Below, piece by piece: positions 17,710-26,294 of a DNA stretch of 64,000 nucleotides. Source of the stretch: Anaeromyxobacter diazotrophicus (GTDB lineage Bacteria > Myxococcota > Myxococcia > Myxococcales > Anaeromyxobacteraceae); assembly GCF_013340205.1 (NCBI RefSeq), contig NZ_BJTG01000011.1:1-64000 (forward strand). The letters are read 5' to 3'. Numbering within the stretch: the stretch's first letter is position 1; every line of letters starts with the position of its first letter. The position numbers and the translations under genes were made by a program. The notes beneath the pieces are model-generated. The model saw nothing but the letters and a program-made list of their open reading frames with translations. It was not told where the DNA came from and searched no databases.

Positions 17710-18120
17710 CTACATGCCGCGATGGGGCGGGTTCGGCGTCGTCGGCCCTCGGCCCGGCATCATCCCGCGCGAGCGCATCATCTCGGCCGGGCTGCTCGGC
17801 TCGCCGGCCTGGCGATCGCCGCGCATCGAGTCGCCCGCGCCGCCGCCGCGCATGGACCCCATCCCGCCCTGGCGCATCGCCCCGGCGCTCTTCTCGGCGT
17901 GCTCCATCGCCATGCGCTCCACCTCGCGATTCGAGGCGCGCGAGGCGTCCGTCAGCTGGCCGGCGGGGAGGGCGCCCTCGGGCAGCGCCGGCCGTCCGGA
18001 GGGCAGCGGCGCCGCCTCCCGGAGCGCCTCGCGCATGGCGACGCGCGCCGCGCCGGCCGGGTCGAGATCGGGGGGCGCGGCGAGCGCGGCGGCGAGGAAG
18101 AGGACGTGGAGGACCGGCAT
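17710..18120 (-). CDS. Small secreted Met-rich protein, first gene of the sensor operon
   Basis: 136 residues from ATG 18120; the longer upstream frame lacks protein character. Residues 1-15 are a signal peptide (VLHVLFLAAALAAPP). The C-terminal half is a low-complexity run of Met, Gly, Arg, Ser and His (for example GGMGSMRGGG and SRGMMPG), ending HRGM. Clustered Met in exported proteins often binds copper(I) or silver, but there is no Cys here and the role is inferred. It leads a five-gene block that ends in a sensor kinase and sigma-54 regulator, and it faces another Met-rich exported protein across the divergent gap. I do not recognise the family. Confidence 0.7.
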   Translation of the reverse strand: MPVLHVLFLAAALAAPPDLDPAGAARVAMREALREAAPLPSGRPALPEGALPAGQLTDASRASNREVERMAMEHAEKSAGAMRQGGMGSMRGGGAGDSMRGDRQAGEPSSPAEMMRSRGMMPGRGPTTPNPPHRGM

Positions 18121-18218
18121 GGCGTCTCCGGCCAGACCTTCGGCCGTACCAGGTGAAGAGCAAGCTACATACCATCGAGGGTTGGCGCGGGCTTGGGTGT
18201 CTCCGGCGAGCCCAGGCT

Positions 18219-18254
18219 GTACCGGCCGGTACGGCGGAGCGTACCGCGGCGTAC
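18219..18254. promoter_or_regulatory. Candidate operator: two tandem GTAC inverted repeats
   Basis: A perfect 14-base palindrome (GTACCGGCCGGTAC, 18219-18232) is followed by a second, imperfect one (GTACCGCGGCGTAC, 18241-18254). The four GTAC half-sites start at 18219, 18229, 18241 and 18251, so they lie on roughly one face of the helix. The array sits in the 268-base gap between two divergent genes for Met-rich exported proteins. Two dimers of a regulator could bind here and control both. A further GTAC is at 18146. A weak -24/-12-like stretch (about 18183-18199) lies just before it, with spacing one base short. Confidence 0.45.
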
Positions 18255-18388
18255 ACGGGCCGTAGCCGCTCGTCCCGCGCGCGCTGGGACGACGGGCGAC
18301 GCGCCGCGGCACGGAGGTTGCTCTCGCACCTCCACGTCGACCGCGCCGCCGCCTCCCGCGGCCTCGTCGCTCGACCACGGAGCCTCAC

Positions 18389-19093
18389 ATGAAGCGTCGC
18401 CTCCTCCTCGCCGCCGCCGTGACCCTCTCGGCCTGCGGCGGCGCGTCCACCAGCCCGAGCACCGCCGCCGTCACGCAGTACCGACAGGCCGCGCTCTCCG
18501 CCTCCACCGCGGTGACCACCTACCAGAGCTCGACCCAGACCATGGCCACCCCGGCCGACTGCCAGGCGGCGGCGCAGCAGTACGCGGCGCAGATGGGCGC
18601 GGCCGTCGCCGCCATGCGCGCCAGCTCGGGCAGCATGGACGACCACATGCGCTCCATGGGGCAGCCCGGCGCCGCCGACATGACCTGCGGCGCCGAGGTC
18701 CTGGCGACGCAGCTCCAGCAGCAGATGGGGGTGGCGTGCGCCTCGACCGACATGGCCCAGAACCGGGCGGTGGCGGCGCAGCACTGCCAGCAGATGGCGC
18801 TCGCCGCCGACCACCTCCAGATGCGCGCCGCGGCGATGGCGTCGATGATGGGCACCGGCAGCGGCGCCACGGGCGGCGGGATGACGAGCGGCGGCGGGAT
18901 GATGGGCGGCAGCGGGATGATGAGCGGCGCCGACATGACGAGCGCGATGCAGGGCATGACGGACGGCGGCTTCACCGGGCCCGACGGGCAGCACCTGGCC
19001 TGGAGCGACGCGATGCCGGGTTGCACGATGAGCGGAGGGACGTACCAGCCGGCCCCCACGGACGGCGGCACCCCGGTCACGCCGGCCGGGTGA
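18389..19093 (+). CDS. Met-rich lipoprotein of unknown function
   Basis: 234 residues. A lipoprotein signal (about 1-17, LSACGG) is followed by an Ala/Gln/Thr-rich helical region with spaced Cys (near 52, 94, 112, 129) and many Met and His. Residues about 145-195 are a Gly/Met low-complexity segment with repeats of GGGMMGG type. The end again holds Cys and Met. Met clusters with paired Cys and His would suit soft-metal binding, for instance copper, in the periplasm, but no named family is recognised. It is divergent from the operon whose first gene also encodes a Met-rich exported protein. The shared gap carries phased GTAC palindromes, which suggests joint control. Confidence 0.75.
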   Translation: MKRRLLLAAAVTLSACGGASTSPSTAAVTQYRQAALSASTAVTTYQSSTQTMATPADCQAAAQQYAAQMGAAVAAMRASSGSMDDHMRSMGQPGAADMTCGAEVLATQLQQQMGVACASTDMAQNRAVAAQHCQQMALAADHLQMRAAAMASMMGTGSGATGGGMTSGGGMMGGSGMMSGADMTSAMQGMTDGGFTGPDGQHLAWSDAMPGCTMSGGTYQPAPTDGGTPVTPAG

Positions 19094-19150
19094 CCGGAGC
19101 GGCTCGCGCGGCGCTTGGCGCCGGCCGCCGATCCGGGTACGGCAGTGCGC

Positions 19151-19834
19151 ATGTCCCTCCCGAGAGCCTGGGTCGCCTGGAGCAGCGGCAAGGACAGCGC
19201 GTGGGCGCTGCGCGAGGTGCAGCGCGCGGGCGAGGTGGAGGTCGTGGGGCTCCTCACGACCGTCACCTCGGAGTTCGGGCGCGTGTCGATGCACGCGGTC
19301 CGCGAGGCGCTCCTCGACCAGCAGGCGGAGCGGCTCGGCCTGCCGTGCCGGAAGGTGCGGATCCCCTGGCCCTGCCCCAACGAGGCGTACGAGCGGGAGA
19401 TGGAGCGGGCGCTCGCCGAGGCGAGCGCCGCGGGCGTGAGCCGGGTGGTGTTCGGGGACCTGTTCCTGCCCGACGTGCGCGCCTACCGGGAGGCGAAGCT
19501 GGCCGGCACCGGGATCGAGCCGCTCTTCCCGCTGTGGGGCCGGGACACCGCCCGGCTCGCCCGCGACATGCTCGACGGCGGCCTCGAGGCCACCCTCACC
19601 TGCGTCGACCCGCGCCGGCTGGGCCGCGAGCACGCCGGCCGCGCGTTCGACGCGGCCCTCCTCGACGCGCTCCCCGCCGGCGTGGACCCCTGCGGTGAGA
19701 ACGGCGAGTTCCACACCTTCGTCTCGGCGGGACCCATGTTCCGGGAGCCGGTGCGGGTCGTGGCGGGCGAGGTCGTCGAGCGGGAGGGCTTCGTCTTCGC
19801 GGACCTGAAGCCGGCGGAGGTGGTGGCCGGCTGA
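19151..19834 (+). CDS. DUF71/Dph6-type PP-loop ATPase
   Basis: 227 residues from ATG 19151; a longer frame from 19115 adds residues without family character. The N-terminus has the PP-loop SSGKDS, which binds ATP in the adenine nucleotide alpha-hydrolase fold. VVFGDLFLPDVRAYRE and the late CGENGEFHTF are signatures of the family that includes diphthine-ammonia ligase. Bacteria do not make diphthamide, so this protein must amidate or adenylate something else. It follows the Met-rich lipoprotein gene by 57 bases and is followed three bases later by the frame of a secreted protein, though neither neighbour points to a substrate. Confidence 0.85.
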   Translation: MSLPRAWVAWSSGKDSAWALREVQRAGEVEVVGLLTTVTSEFGRVSMHAVREALLDQQAERLGLPCRKVRIPWPCPNEAYEREMERALAEASAAGVSRVVFGDLFLPDVRAYREAKLAGTGIEPLFPLWGRDTARLARDMLDGGLEATLTCVDPRRLGREHAGRAFDAALLDALPAGVDPCGENGEFHTFVSAGPMFREPVRVVAGEVVEREGFVFADLKPAEVVAG

Positions 19835-19867
19835 GGGGTGACTACCTTTCTCCGGGGGCAGCTCGCG

Positions 19868-20740
19868 ATGCGCGCCGCACGAGGCAGGTCCGCCGGGGGG
19901 GCGGCGCTGGTCGCGCTGGCGCTGGTCGCGCCCGCCGCGGCGTCCGGGGACCCGGTGGCGGTGAGGCACTGGGAGGGGCTGGCGCACGGGTTCATCGGGC
20001 TGCGCACGCTGGAAGGGGTCCACCTCGCGGACGGGGAGCTGGTCGAGACCACGGCCCCCACCTCCGGTGGGAATCGCGTCTCGACGCGGCTCACCCTCCA
20101 CTTCGCGGACGGCTCGCTGCACGAGGAGCGGACCGTCTACCTCCAGCGCAAGACGTTCCGGCTGGTGAGCAACCACGTGGTGCAGAAGGGGCCGGCCTTC
20201 AAGACGCAGCTCGAGTCCACCATCTCCGCGAGCGGGCGGGTCACCGTCCGTTACACCGAGGAGGATGGGAAGGAGCAGCGGCTCGAGGAGCACCTGGCGC
20301 TGCCGCGGGACGTCGCCAACGGGATGCTCCTGGCGATGCTCAAGAACCTCTCGCCCGCGGCGCCCAAGACCACCGTGTCGATGGTGGCGATCACGCCCAA
20401 GCCGCGCCTGGTGAACCTGGAGATCTCCCCCAGCGGCGAGGAGCCCTTCTCGACCGGCGCCACCGGCCGGAAGGCCATGCACTACGTCGTGAAGGTGCAC
20501 GTGCCCGGGGTGACCGGCGTCGTGGCCTCCGTCCTCGGCAAGCTCCCCCCCGACTCGCACGTCTGGGTCCTCACCGGCGAGGCGCCGGCGTTCGTGAAGG
20601 CGGAGCTGCCGCTCTTCAAGGACGGCCCGGTGTGGCGGCTGGAGCTCCTGCACCCGGTCTGGCCCAAGGAGCCGAGCGAGGGAAAGGAGCCCAGGGCCAA
20701 GGAGGCCGAGGAGAAGGATTCGCAGGACGGCGGGCGCTGA
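19868..20740 (+). CDS. Secreted protein of unknown function
   Basis: 290 residues from ATG 19868, which starts a normal signal peptide (basic RAARGR, hydrophobic core, cleavage near APAAAS). The frame also allows GTG 19838. The mature protein is beta-rich with many charged residues, contains no Cys, and ends in a Lys/Glu-rich tail (about 265-290). An internal segment, NHVVQKGPAFKTQLES, and the alternating strands suggest a lipid-binding or all-beta fold, but I recognise no family. It lies between the PP-loop ATPase gene and the desaturase gene on the same strand and may be part of one transcript. Confidence 0.7.
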   Translation: MRAARGRSAGGAALVALALVAPAAASGDPVAVRHWEGLAHGFIGLRTLEGVHLADGELVETTAPTSGGNRVSTRLTLHFADGSLHEERTVYLQRKTFRLVSNHVVQKGPAFKTQLESTISASGRVTVRYTEEDGKEQRLEEHLALPRDVANGMLLAMLKNLSPAAPKTTVSMVAITPKPRLVNLEISPSGEEPFSTGATGRKAMHYVVKVHVPGVTGVVASVLGKLPPDSHVWVLTGEAPAFVKAELPLFKDGPVWRLELLHPVWPKEPSEGKEPRAKEAEEKDSQDGGR

Positions 20741-20840
20741 CGCCCACGGACGCACGCGCTCGGTGAGCCTGGGAGGGGCCGGGGCGCTGCCCGGCGCGCC
20801 GCATGACGCCGCGGTGACACGGCTGCGTCACCTTGGGGCG

Positions 20841-21929
20841 ATGACCGCTGCGAACGACGCGTCCCCTCCCTCCAGCGCCGGCCCCGGCGCACGGCCCGGG
20901 CCATCCCGCGCCCTCCCGGCCTGGCCGAGGCGGCGGCTCGCAGCGCTCCGGCGCTTCGAGGCGCCGAGCGCGGCGCGGGCCGCCTGGCAGCTCGCCAACA
21001 CGCTGCTCCCCTACCTCGGCGCTCTCGCGCTCATGGTGGTGACGCTGCGGCGCGGCCTGCCGTGGTGGACCACCGCGCTCCTGGGGGTCCTCGCCTCGGG
21101 CTTCATGGTCCGCCTCTTCATCCTGTTCCACGACTGCGTCCACGCGTCGTTCCTGCCGTCGGATCGGGCCGGCCGCGTCGTCGGGCGCATCCTGGGCGTC
21201 CTCGTCTTCACCCCGTTCGGCGAGTGGCGGCGCTCGCACCTCGGGCACCACGCCACCTCGGGCGATCTCGACCGGCGGGACCTCGGGGACGTCTGGACGA
21301 TGACGGTGGAAGAGTACGCCGCGGCGCCTCGCCGGAAGCGCTTCAGCTACCGGGTGACGCGTCACCCCGCGCTCATGCTGCTGGTCGGGCCGCTCCTCGT
21401 CTTCCTCGTGAACAACCGGTTCCCACCCCGCGGCGGCACGCGCGCGCGCGTGCTGAGCGTCCTCTCCACCGACCTGGCGCTCGCCGCGATCGCGACGGCG
21501 GCTTCGCTCACCATCGGCCTCGGGACCTTCCTCCTCGTCCAGATCCCGGTGCTCTTCCTGGCGGGGGTGTGGGGCATCTGGCTCTTCTACGTGCAGCACC
21601 AGTTCGAGCGGGCGTACTGGGTCCGCGGCGAGGTCTGGGATCCCCTCCAGGCGGCGCTCGCCGGCAGCTCGTACTTCAAGCTGCCGCGGGTCCTGCAGTG
21701 GTTCTCGGGGAACATCGGCCTGCACCACGTCCACCACCTCCGCCCGCGCATCCCGAACTACCACCTGCAGCGCTGCCTCGACGCCACCCCCGAGCTGCAG
21801 GCGGTCCGGCCGCTCACGCTCGCGGGCAGCCTGCGGTGCGGGCGGCTCGCCCTGTGGGACGAGCGCGCCGGAGACTTCGTCGGGTTCGACGCGGTGCCGC
21901 GGCCGAGCGCCGCGCCCGCGGGTTCGTAG
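20841..21929 (+). CDS. Membrane fatty acid desaturase
   Basis: 362 residues from ATG 20841; codons between the longer start at 20763 and this point have poor G/C at the third position, which favours the shorter form. The three di-iron His boxes are present: HDCVHAS, HLGHH and HHVHH. Hydrophobic segments between them form the usual four membrane helices. The enzyme inserts a double bond into membrane acyl chains using O2 and electrons from a ferredoxin or cytochrome b5-like donor. No electron-transfer gene is adjacent. The position of the double bond cannot be read from sequence. Confidence 0.92.
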   Translation: MTAANDASPPSSAGPGARPGPSRALPAWPRRRLAALRRFEAPSAARAAWQLANTLLPYLGALALMVVTLRRGLPWWTTALLGVLASGFMVRLFILFHDCVHASFLPSDRAGRVVGRILGVLVFTPFGEWRRSHLGHHATSGDLDRRDLGDVWTMTVEEYAAAPRRKRFSYRVTRHPALMLLVGPLLVFLVNNRFPPRGGTRARVLSVLSTDLALAAIATAASLTIGLGTFLLVQIPVLFLAGVWGIWLFYVQHQFERAYWVRGEVWDPLQAALAGSSYFKLPRVLQWFSGNIGLHHVHHLRPRIPNYHLQRCLDATPELQAVRPLTLAGSLRCGRLALWDERAGDFVGFDAVPRPSAAPAGS

Positions 21930-22013
21930 GCGCTCCCGCGGCGCACGCTCGCCGGCCGGAGCGGCGCGCGCCCCGCCGGTGCGCGCGCGCGGCGGCGTGC
22001 GCAAGGTCCTCTC

Positions 22014-22304
22014 ATGCCACGCAACGACCGCTCCGACGCGCTCTCCGTCCGCGGCGAGGACGACCCCCGCAACCCGCTCAAGGCGCTGGAGCAGGAGACG
22101 GAGCTCGAGCTCGGCAGGTCGGAGGCGAACGACACCGGGGGCGCGGAGCACCGGGGTCCGGGCGCCGGCGAGGGACGCGGCGACGAGCCGGCGAGCGCGC
22201 GGCGCGGGATGAAGGGAGCGAGCGGGTCCTCTACGGGCGAGCGCAGCGGACGCGACCCCGGCGCCGAGCCGGCGCGCGGAGCCGTGCCGCGCCGCGACGA
22301 GTGA
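22014..22304 (+). CDS. Small charged hydrophilic protein, hypothetical
   Basis: 96 residues. Third codon positions are almost all G or C, which supports coding. AAGG lies about nine bases before the ATG. The composition is extreme: Asp, Glu, Arg, Gly, Ser and Ala dominate with hardly any hydrophobic or aromatic residues, so it is probably disordered. It starts 84 bases after the desaturase gene and ends 31 bases from the converging biotin transporter operon. No family recognised. Confidence 0.55.
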   Translation: MPRNDRSDALSVRGEDDPRNPLKALEQETELELGRSEANDTGGAEHRGPGAGEGRGDEPASARRGMKGASGSSTGERSGRDPGAEPARGAVPRRDE

Positions 22305-22335
22305 CGGCGCCGCCGGCGCGCCGCGCGGGGCCGGC

Positions 22336-23055
22336 TCACCAGGCGGCGAGCGCGAGCGCGGCGCCGGCCACCGCGACCGCGACCATCACCTCGCGGGCCT
22401 GGAGCGGCTCCCCCGCCGGCCACGCCTCGGGCCGGTCGAGGCGGCGCGCCGCCAGCGCGAGCGTCTGATCCCAGGTCCCCACCGCCAGGTTCCGCGTGCC
22501 CGCCTGGAGCACGAGGAGGGCCGCGCGCGGCCGGGACACCTTCACCCGGCGCAGCCGGAGCGCCGCGCGCGCCTCCTGGAACCGCGCCCGGGCGCGCGGG
22601 ACGAAGTGGACCATGAGCGCGAGCGCCAGCGCCGCCTCCCACGCGCGCCGGCCGAGCACCGGGCGCGCCAGGCTCGCCGCGGCGAGGCCGAGCGCGCGCG
22701 GCGGGAGCAGCGCCGTCAGCGCCGCGCCCAGCAGGAGCAGGGCGGTGAGCCGGAGCGCGAGCGTGCCGCCCGCCGCCAGCGCCGCCGCCGCGCCCGGGCC
22801 GGCCGCGAGCGCGGTCGCGACGCGCACCGCGCCCCAGGGGAGGGCGAAGGCCGCGGCGCCCGCGGCCGAACGCAGCACCGCCCGCCTGCCGCGCCCGGCG
22901 GCGGCCAGCGCCCCCGCGAAGCCCAGCGCCTCGGCGGCCGCGGCGAGCGGCCCTCCGCGCCACACCAGGAGGCCCAGGAGCAGCGCCAGCGCGAGCAGGA
23001 GCCGACCGTCGAGCAGCGGGGGGCGGCGGCCCGGCGGGCGCGCGGGCGCGGTCAC
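22336..23055 (-). CDS. bioN: Energy-coupling factor transmembrane protein, biotin transporter
   Basis: 239 residues from GTG 23055, which overlaps the stop of the ATPase gene (GTGA). It is hydrophobic with about five or six membrane helices. The cytoplasmic part contains a long basic helix (ARARFQEARAALRLRR), as in CbiQ/EcfT proteins, which carry Ala-Arg motifs that couple to the ATPase. With BioM and BioY from the same operon it forms an ECF importer for biotin. The hydrophobic core is unusually rich in Ala and Leu, in line with the genome. Confidence 0.88.
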   Translation of the reverse strand: MTAPARPPGRRPPLLDGRLLLALALLLGLLVWRGGPLAAAAEALGFAGALAAAGRGRRAVLRSAAGAAAFALPWGAVRVATALAAGPGAAAALAAGGTLALRLTALLLLGAALTALLPPRALGLAAASLARPVLGRRAWEAALALALMVHFVPRARARFQEARAALRLRRVKVSRPRAALLVLQAGTRNLAVGTWDQTLALAARRLDRPEAWPAGEPLQAREVMVAVAVAGAALALAAW

Positions 23056-23780
23056 TCCCACCGCGGGACCTCGAGCCCCGGGCGCCAGGCGGAGGGCGGG
23101 CGGACCCCGTGGCGGCGCAGCTCGGGGAAGACGGCCTCGGTCGGCCCGCCCAGGGCGAGCCGCCCGCGCGCGAGCACGAGCCAGGCGTCCGCCAGATCGG
23201 CGAACGGCTCCACGTCGTGCGAGGCGATGACCTGGGTGCGACCGGCCTGGCGGTTCGCGGCGAGCAGCGCCCGCATCTCCAGGGCCGAGGGGTAGTCGAG
23301 CCCGGCGAACGGCTCGTCGAGCACCAGGACCTCCGGACCGTCCCGGAGGGCGGTCGCGATGCAGAGCTTCCGGCGCTGGCCGAGCGAGAGGGTCTGGACG
23401 GGCGCCGCCAGCTCGGAGAGCCCGAGCCGCGCGGCGAGCGCGCACGCCTCGTCCGCCCGGCGGGCGTCTCGCGGCGGCAGGCCGAGGAGCAGGTCCTCCT
23501 CGACCGTCGCGCCGATGATCTGCTGGTCCGGGTCCTGGAGGACCAGGGCCACGCCGTCGCGCACGCCGCCGCCGCGCCCCGGCGAAGGCTCGCCGCGCAC
23601 GGTCAACGTCCCGGCGGTCGGCTCGAACAGCCCGGCCATCAGCGCGAGCAGGGTGGACTTGCCGCAGCCGTTGGCGCCCACGACGCCGCACAGCCCGCCG
23701 GCGGCGACCTCGAAGGAGACGGCCTCGAGCACCGGCGGGCCGCCGGGGTAGGCGAAGGAGAGGTCGCGCGCGCGGATCAT
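23052..23780 (-). CDS. bioM: Energy-coupling factor ATPase, biotin transporter
   Basis: 242 residues, an ABC ATPase of the CbiO/EcfA type. Walker A is GANGCGKS, the Q-loop region is LVLQDPDQQIIG (typical of ECF ATPases), the signature is LSLGQRRK and Walker B is VLVLDEPFAGLD, followed by a switch His in ASHDVEP. It powers biotin uptake with BioN and BioY. Four-base overlaps with both partners show tight co-translation. A single ATPase gene implies a homodimer, as in other BioMNY systems. Confidence 0.92.
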   Translation of the reverse strand: MIRARDLSFAYPGGPPVLEAVSFEVAAGGLCGVVGANGCGKSTLLALMAGLFEPTAGTLTVRGEPSPGRGGGVRDGVALVLQDPDQQIIGATVEEDLLLGLPPRDARRADEACALAARLGLSELAAPVQTLSLGQRRKLCIATALRDGPEVLVLDEPFAGLDYPSALEMRALLAANRQAGRTQVIASHDVEPFADLADAWLVLARGRLALGGPTEAVFPELRRHGVRPPSAWRPGLEVPRWE

Positions 23781-24310
23781 GGGGGCGCCAGGCGGTGCGA
23801 GCCGAGGAACCGGGCGGTGGCGACCGCCAGCGCGACCTTGGCGAGGTCCTGGAGCACGAAGGGCGCGACGCCGGCGACCAGCGCGGCGCGCCAGCCGAGC
23901 GCCAGCGCCGCCCGGAGCTGCAGGACGCCGGCGGCGTAGGCCACCGCCAGCGCGGCGGCGCCGAAGGCGAGCCCGCGCGCCCAGGTGAGCGCGGCGCGGC
24001 CGTGCGCGAGGCCGGTCACCGCCGCGGCGAGCACGAAGCCGGCCAGGTACCCGCCGGTCGGGCCGAACAGTACGCCGAGCCCCGAGGCGCCGCCGGCGAA
24101 GACCGGCAGGCCGAGCACGCCCGCGGCGAGGTAGAGGAGGACCGCGGCGGGCCCGCCCAGCGGACCGAGCAGGAAGCCGGCCAGGAACGCGAAGAGCGGC
24201 TGCAGCGTGAAGGGCACCGGGCCGAGCGGGAGCTGGATCCAGGCGCCGGCGGCGATGCAGGCGGCGAGGAGCGCGATCCAGACCAGCCGGTGGGTGCGGA
24301 CGAGGTTCAT
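23777..24310 (-). CDS. bioY: Biotin-binding transporter subunit BioY
   Basis: 177 residues, hydrophobic with about six helices. Family marks are PLGPVPFTLQ near residue 30, GPTGGYLAGF in the middle, and the PFVLQDLAKVALA segment near the end. BioY is the S-component that binds biotin. Its gene overlaps bioM by four bases, giving the order bioY-bioM-bioN. No BirA operator of the usual form is visible upstream. A PAP2 gene lies 49 bases upstream on the same strand and may share the transcript without sharing function. Confidence 0.93.
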   Translation of the reverse strand: MNLVRTHRLVWIALLAACIAAGAWIQLPLGPVPFTLQPLFAFLAGFLLGPLGGPAAVLLYLAAGVLGLPVFAGGASGLGVLFGPTGGYLAGFVLAAAVTGLAHGRAALTWARGLAFGAAALAVAYAAGVLQLRAALALGWRAALVAGVAPFVLQDLAKVALAVATARFLGSHRLAPP

Positions 24311-24359
24311 GGCGACGGTGCGGCGGCGACCTGGGACGGCGTCGCGGGGCGCTGGGGGA

Positions 24360-25283
24360 TCAGGAGAGGGGCGACGCGCCGGCCGCGAGCCGCGCGCGCG
24401 GCGCGGCCCCTAGGGCGCGCCGCAGCGGCTCGGAGGCGGTGAGCGCCCCCGCGGCGACGAGCGCCCCGGCGGCCACGTCCACGGCGTAGTGGTGGGACAG
24501 GTAGACGGTCGAGCCCACGATGCCCGCCGCGAGGATCGCGAGGGCCACGCGCCAGCCCGGCAGCAGGCGCCACCCGAGCGCGAGGAGCGCCACCGCGACG
24601 GCCGTGTGGCCGCTCGGGAACGCGTCGAGGAGGTTCAGCTCGCAGACCCGAAGGAAGGTGCGCACCGCCCCGCTCGCGAGCCCGCCGCCCAGCACCGCCT
24701 CCGCCGCCGCCGCCGGCACGCGAGGGCCGGCCGCCGGGAAGAGGAAGTAGCCGAGGTAGGTGAGGAGCAGCGTGAGCTGCAGCGCGAACACGAGCTCGTC
24801 GAGCTCCTCGCGCCGGCCCTGCCGGTAGAGCCGCACCGCCATCGCGAGCGGCAGGACGTAGTAGCTCACGTAGAAGAGCGAGAAGAGATCCGTGAGCCAG
24901 GCGGGCCGCCCGAGCGCGCCGCGCCAGGCGGCCACGAGCGGTCCGAAGGCGCGGCCGTCGAGGGCGGCCAGGGCCGCGTCCCAGCGGTCCGGGGTGGACG
25001 CCGCGACCAGGAACCCGACCGACTCGTAGACGCCGACGATCACGAGGAGCGGCCCGAACACGTGGAGCGCGTCGCCGAGGTCCGACCGCGCCGCGAGCCA
25101 GGCGGCCCCGGCGACGACGAGCGCGAGCGCCGCGTAGAGCGCCAGGAACGGCGCCGGGCGCGGGTGGACCGCCGCGGCCACGACCGCCAGCGCCGCCAGC
25201 GCCCCGAGGAGGAGCCGGTCGACGGGGAGCAGCAGCGGCGCGCCGCCGCGGGCGGGGTGGTCGAGGGGCAGGGCGCCGCGCAT
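24360..25283 (-). CDS. PAP2-family membrane phosphatase/phosphotransferase
   Basis: 307 residues with about eight hydrophobic segments. The PAP2 motifs visible are FPAAGPR, SGHTAVAV and SHHYAVDVAAG, the last two with the catalytic His residues. The FPAAGPR form is typical of the inositolphosphotransferase/Aur1-like branch. It probably acts on a lipid phosphate at the membrane. The gene is divergent from the SDR gene, with 137 bases between them. Confidence 0.82.
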   Translation of the reverse strand: MRGALPLDHPARGGAPLLLPVDRLLLGALAALAVVAAAVHPRPAPFLALYAALALVVAGAAWLAARSDLGDALHVFGPLLVIVGVYESVGFLVAASTPDRWDAALAALDGRAFGPLVAAWRGALGRPAWLTDLFSLFYVSYYVLPLAMAVRLYRQGRREELDELVFALQLTLLLTYLGYFLFPAAGPRVPAAAAEAVLGGGLASGAVRTFLRVCELNLLDAFPSGHTAVAVALLALGWRLLPGWRVALAILAAGIVGSTVYLSHHYAVDVAAGALVAAGALTASEPLRRALGAAPRARLAAGASPLS

Positions 25284-25420
25284 GGCCGCATTCTACGCGC
25301 CGGCGGCGGCGCGCGACATCGCGTTCTAAGGCCCGGCCAGCCGCGGCGCGGTTACAATCGCCAGCCCACGCAGCGGCGAGCCGCGGCGCGCCGGCGAGGC
25401 GCCGCGAGAGGGAGCGCGAG

Positions 25421-26188
25421 ATGGCGGGACGGGAGCTGAGCGGCACGGTGGCCCTGGTGACGGGCGCGAGCAGCGGGATCGGGGCCGCGACCGCGCGCGC
25501 CCTGGCGGAGGCCGGGGCGGCGGTGGCGCTGGTGGCGCGGCGCAAGGAGCGGCTCGACGCCCTCGCCGCCGAGCTGGCGCGGTCCGGGGCGCGCGCGCTG
25601 GCGCTCGAGGTGGACGTGACCGACCAGGCGCAGGCGCGGGCGGCCGTGCAGCGGACCGTGGGCGAGCTGGGCAGCCTGGACGTGCTGGTGAACAACGCCG
25701 GGGTGATGCTGCTCGGGCCCATCTCCGGCGCGCCGACCGAGGAGTGGGATCGCATGATCGCCCTGAACCTCCAGGGCCTGCTCTACACGGCCCACGCGGC
25801 CCTCCCGCACCTGCTCGCGGCGGCGGAGCGCTCGCCGCGCCGCGTGGCGGACCTCGTCAACGTGAGCTCGGTGGCCGGCCGGCGCGCTCGCAGCGGGGCC
25901 GGCGTCTACAACCTGACCAAGTTCGGCGTCGGCGCGTTCAGCGAGTCGCTGCGGCAGGAGGTCACGGCGCGCCACGTGCGCGTGTCCCTGGTCGAGCCGG
26001 GCGCCGTCGACACCGAGCTCGTCAGCCACGTCCGCCCCGAGGTGCGCGAGCAGTCGACCCGCACCTTCGCGAACGTCGAGATGCTGGAGGCCGAGGACGT
26101 CGCCGACGCCATCCGGTACATCGTGACCCGGCCCCGCCGGATGGCCGTGAACGAGCTCCTGGTGCGGCCGACCGAGCAGGAGTTCTGA
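25421..26188 (+). CDS. Short-chain dehydrogenase/reductase
   Basis: 255 residues, classical SDR length. The Rossmann motif TGASSGIG (about 14-21), NNAG, the catalytic Ser in NVSSVAG, and YNLTK (Tyr and Lys of YxxxK) are all present. A basic RRKERL after strand 2 suggests NADP preference. GAGAGGGAGCG lies before the ATG. A -10-like TACAAT is at 25353-25358 but without a clear -35 box. Substrate unknown; it is close to the YdfG/serine dehydrogenase-like group by general look. Confidence 0.9.
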   Translation: MAGRELSGTVALVTGASSGIGAATARALAEAGAAVALVARRKERLDALAAELARSGARALALEVDVTDQAQARAAVQRTVGELGSLDVLVNNAGVMLLGPISGAPTEEWDRMIALNLQGLLYTAHAALPHLLAAAERSPRRVADLVNVSSVAGRRARSGAGVYNLTKFGVGAFSESLRQEVTARHVRVSLVEPGAVDTELVSHVRPEVREQSTRTFANVEMLEAEDVADAIRYIVTRPRRMAVNELLVRPTEQEF

Positions 26189-26222
26189 GCGGCAGGGCGC
26201 CCCCGGCGGCGCGAATTCACGT

Positions 26223-26252
26223 TTGACACCGCGGGCCTGCGGGCCCTACGGT
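26223..26252 (+). promoter_or_regulatory. Sigma-70 promoter of glyQS
   Basis: TTGACA at 26223-26228, an 18-base spacer, and TACGGT at 26247-26252. Transcription should start near 26259, giving a leader of about 36 bases with GAGGAGG before the GTG at 26295. The same -10 sequence and spacer length recur upstream of the lipoprotein gene at 29389. Confidence 0.7.
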
Positions 26253-26294
26253 GCCCGGTCCGGCAGCGCCGAGGGCGCCGCCGAGGAGGCGCGC

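Noticed and set aside
18183-18199. Sigma-54 promoter in the divergent Met-rich gap
   Set aside because: TTGGCGCG and TTGG are present but spacing is one base short and the -12 GC is missing; kept only as a weak note.
24311-24359. BirA operator or biotin-related riboswitch before bioY
   Set aside because: No TTGTAAACC/GGTTTACAA-like halves or conserved structure visible in the 49-base gap.
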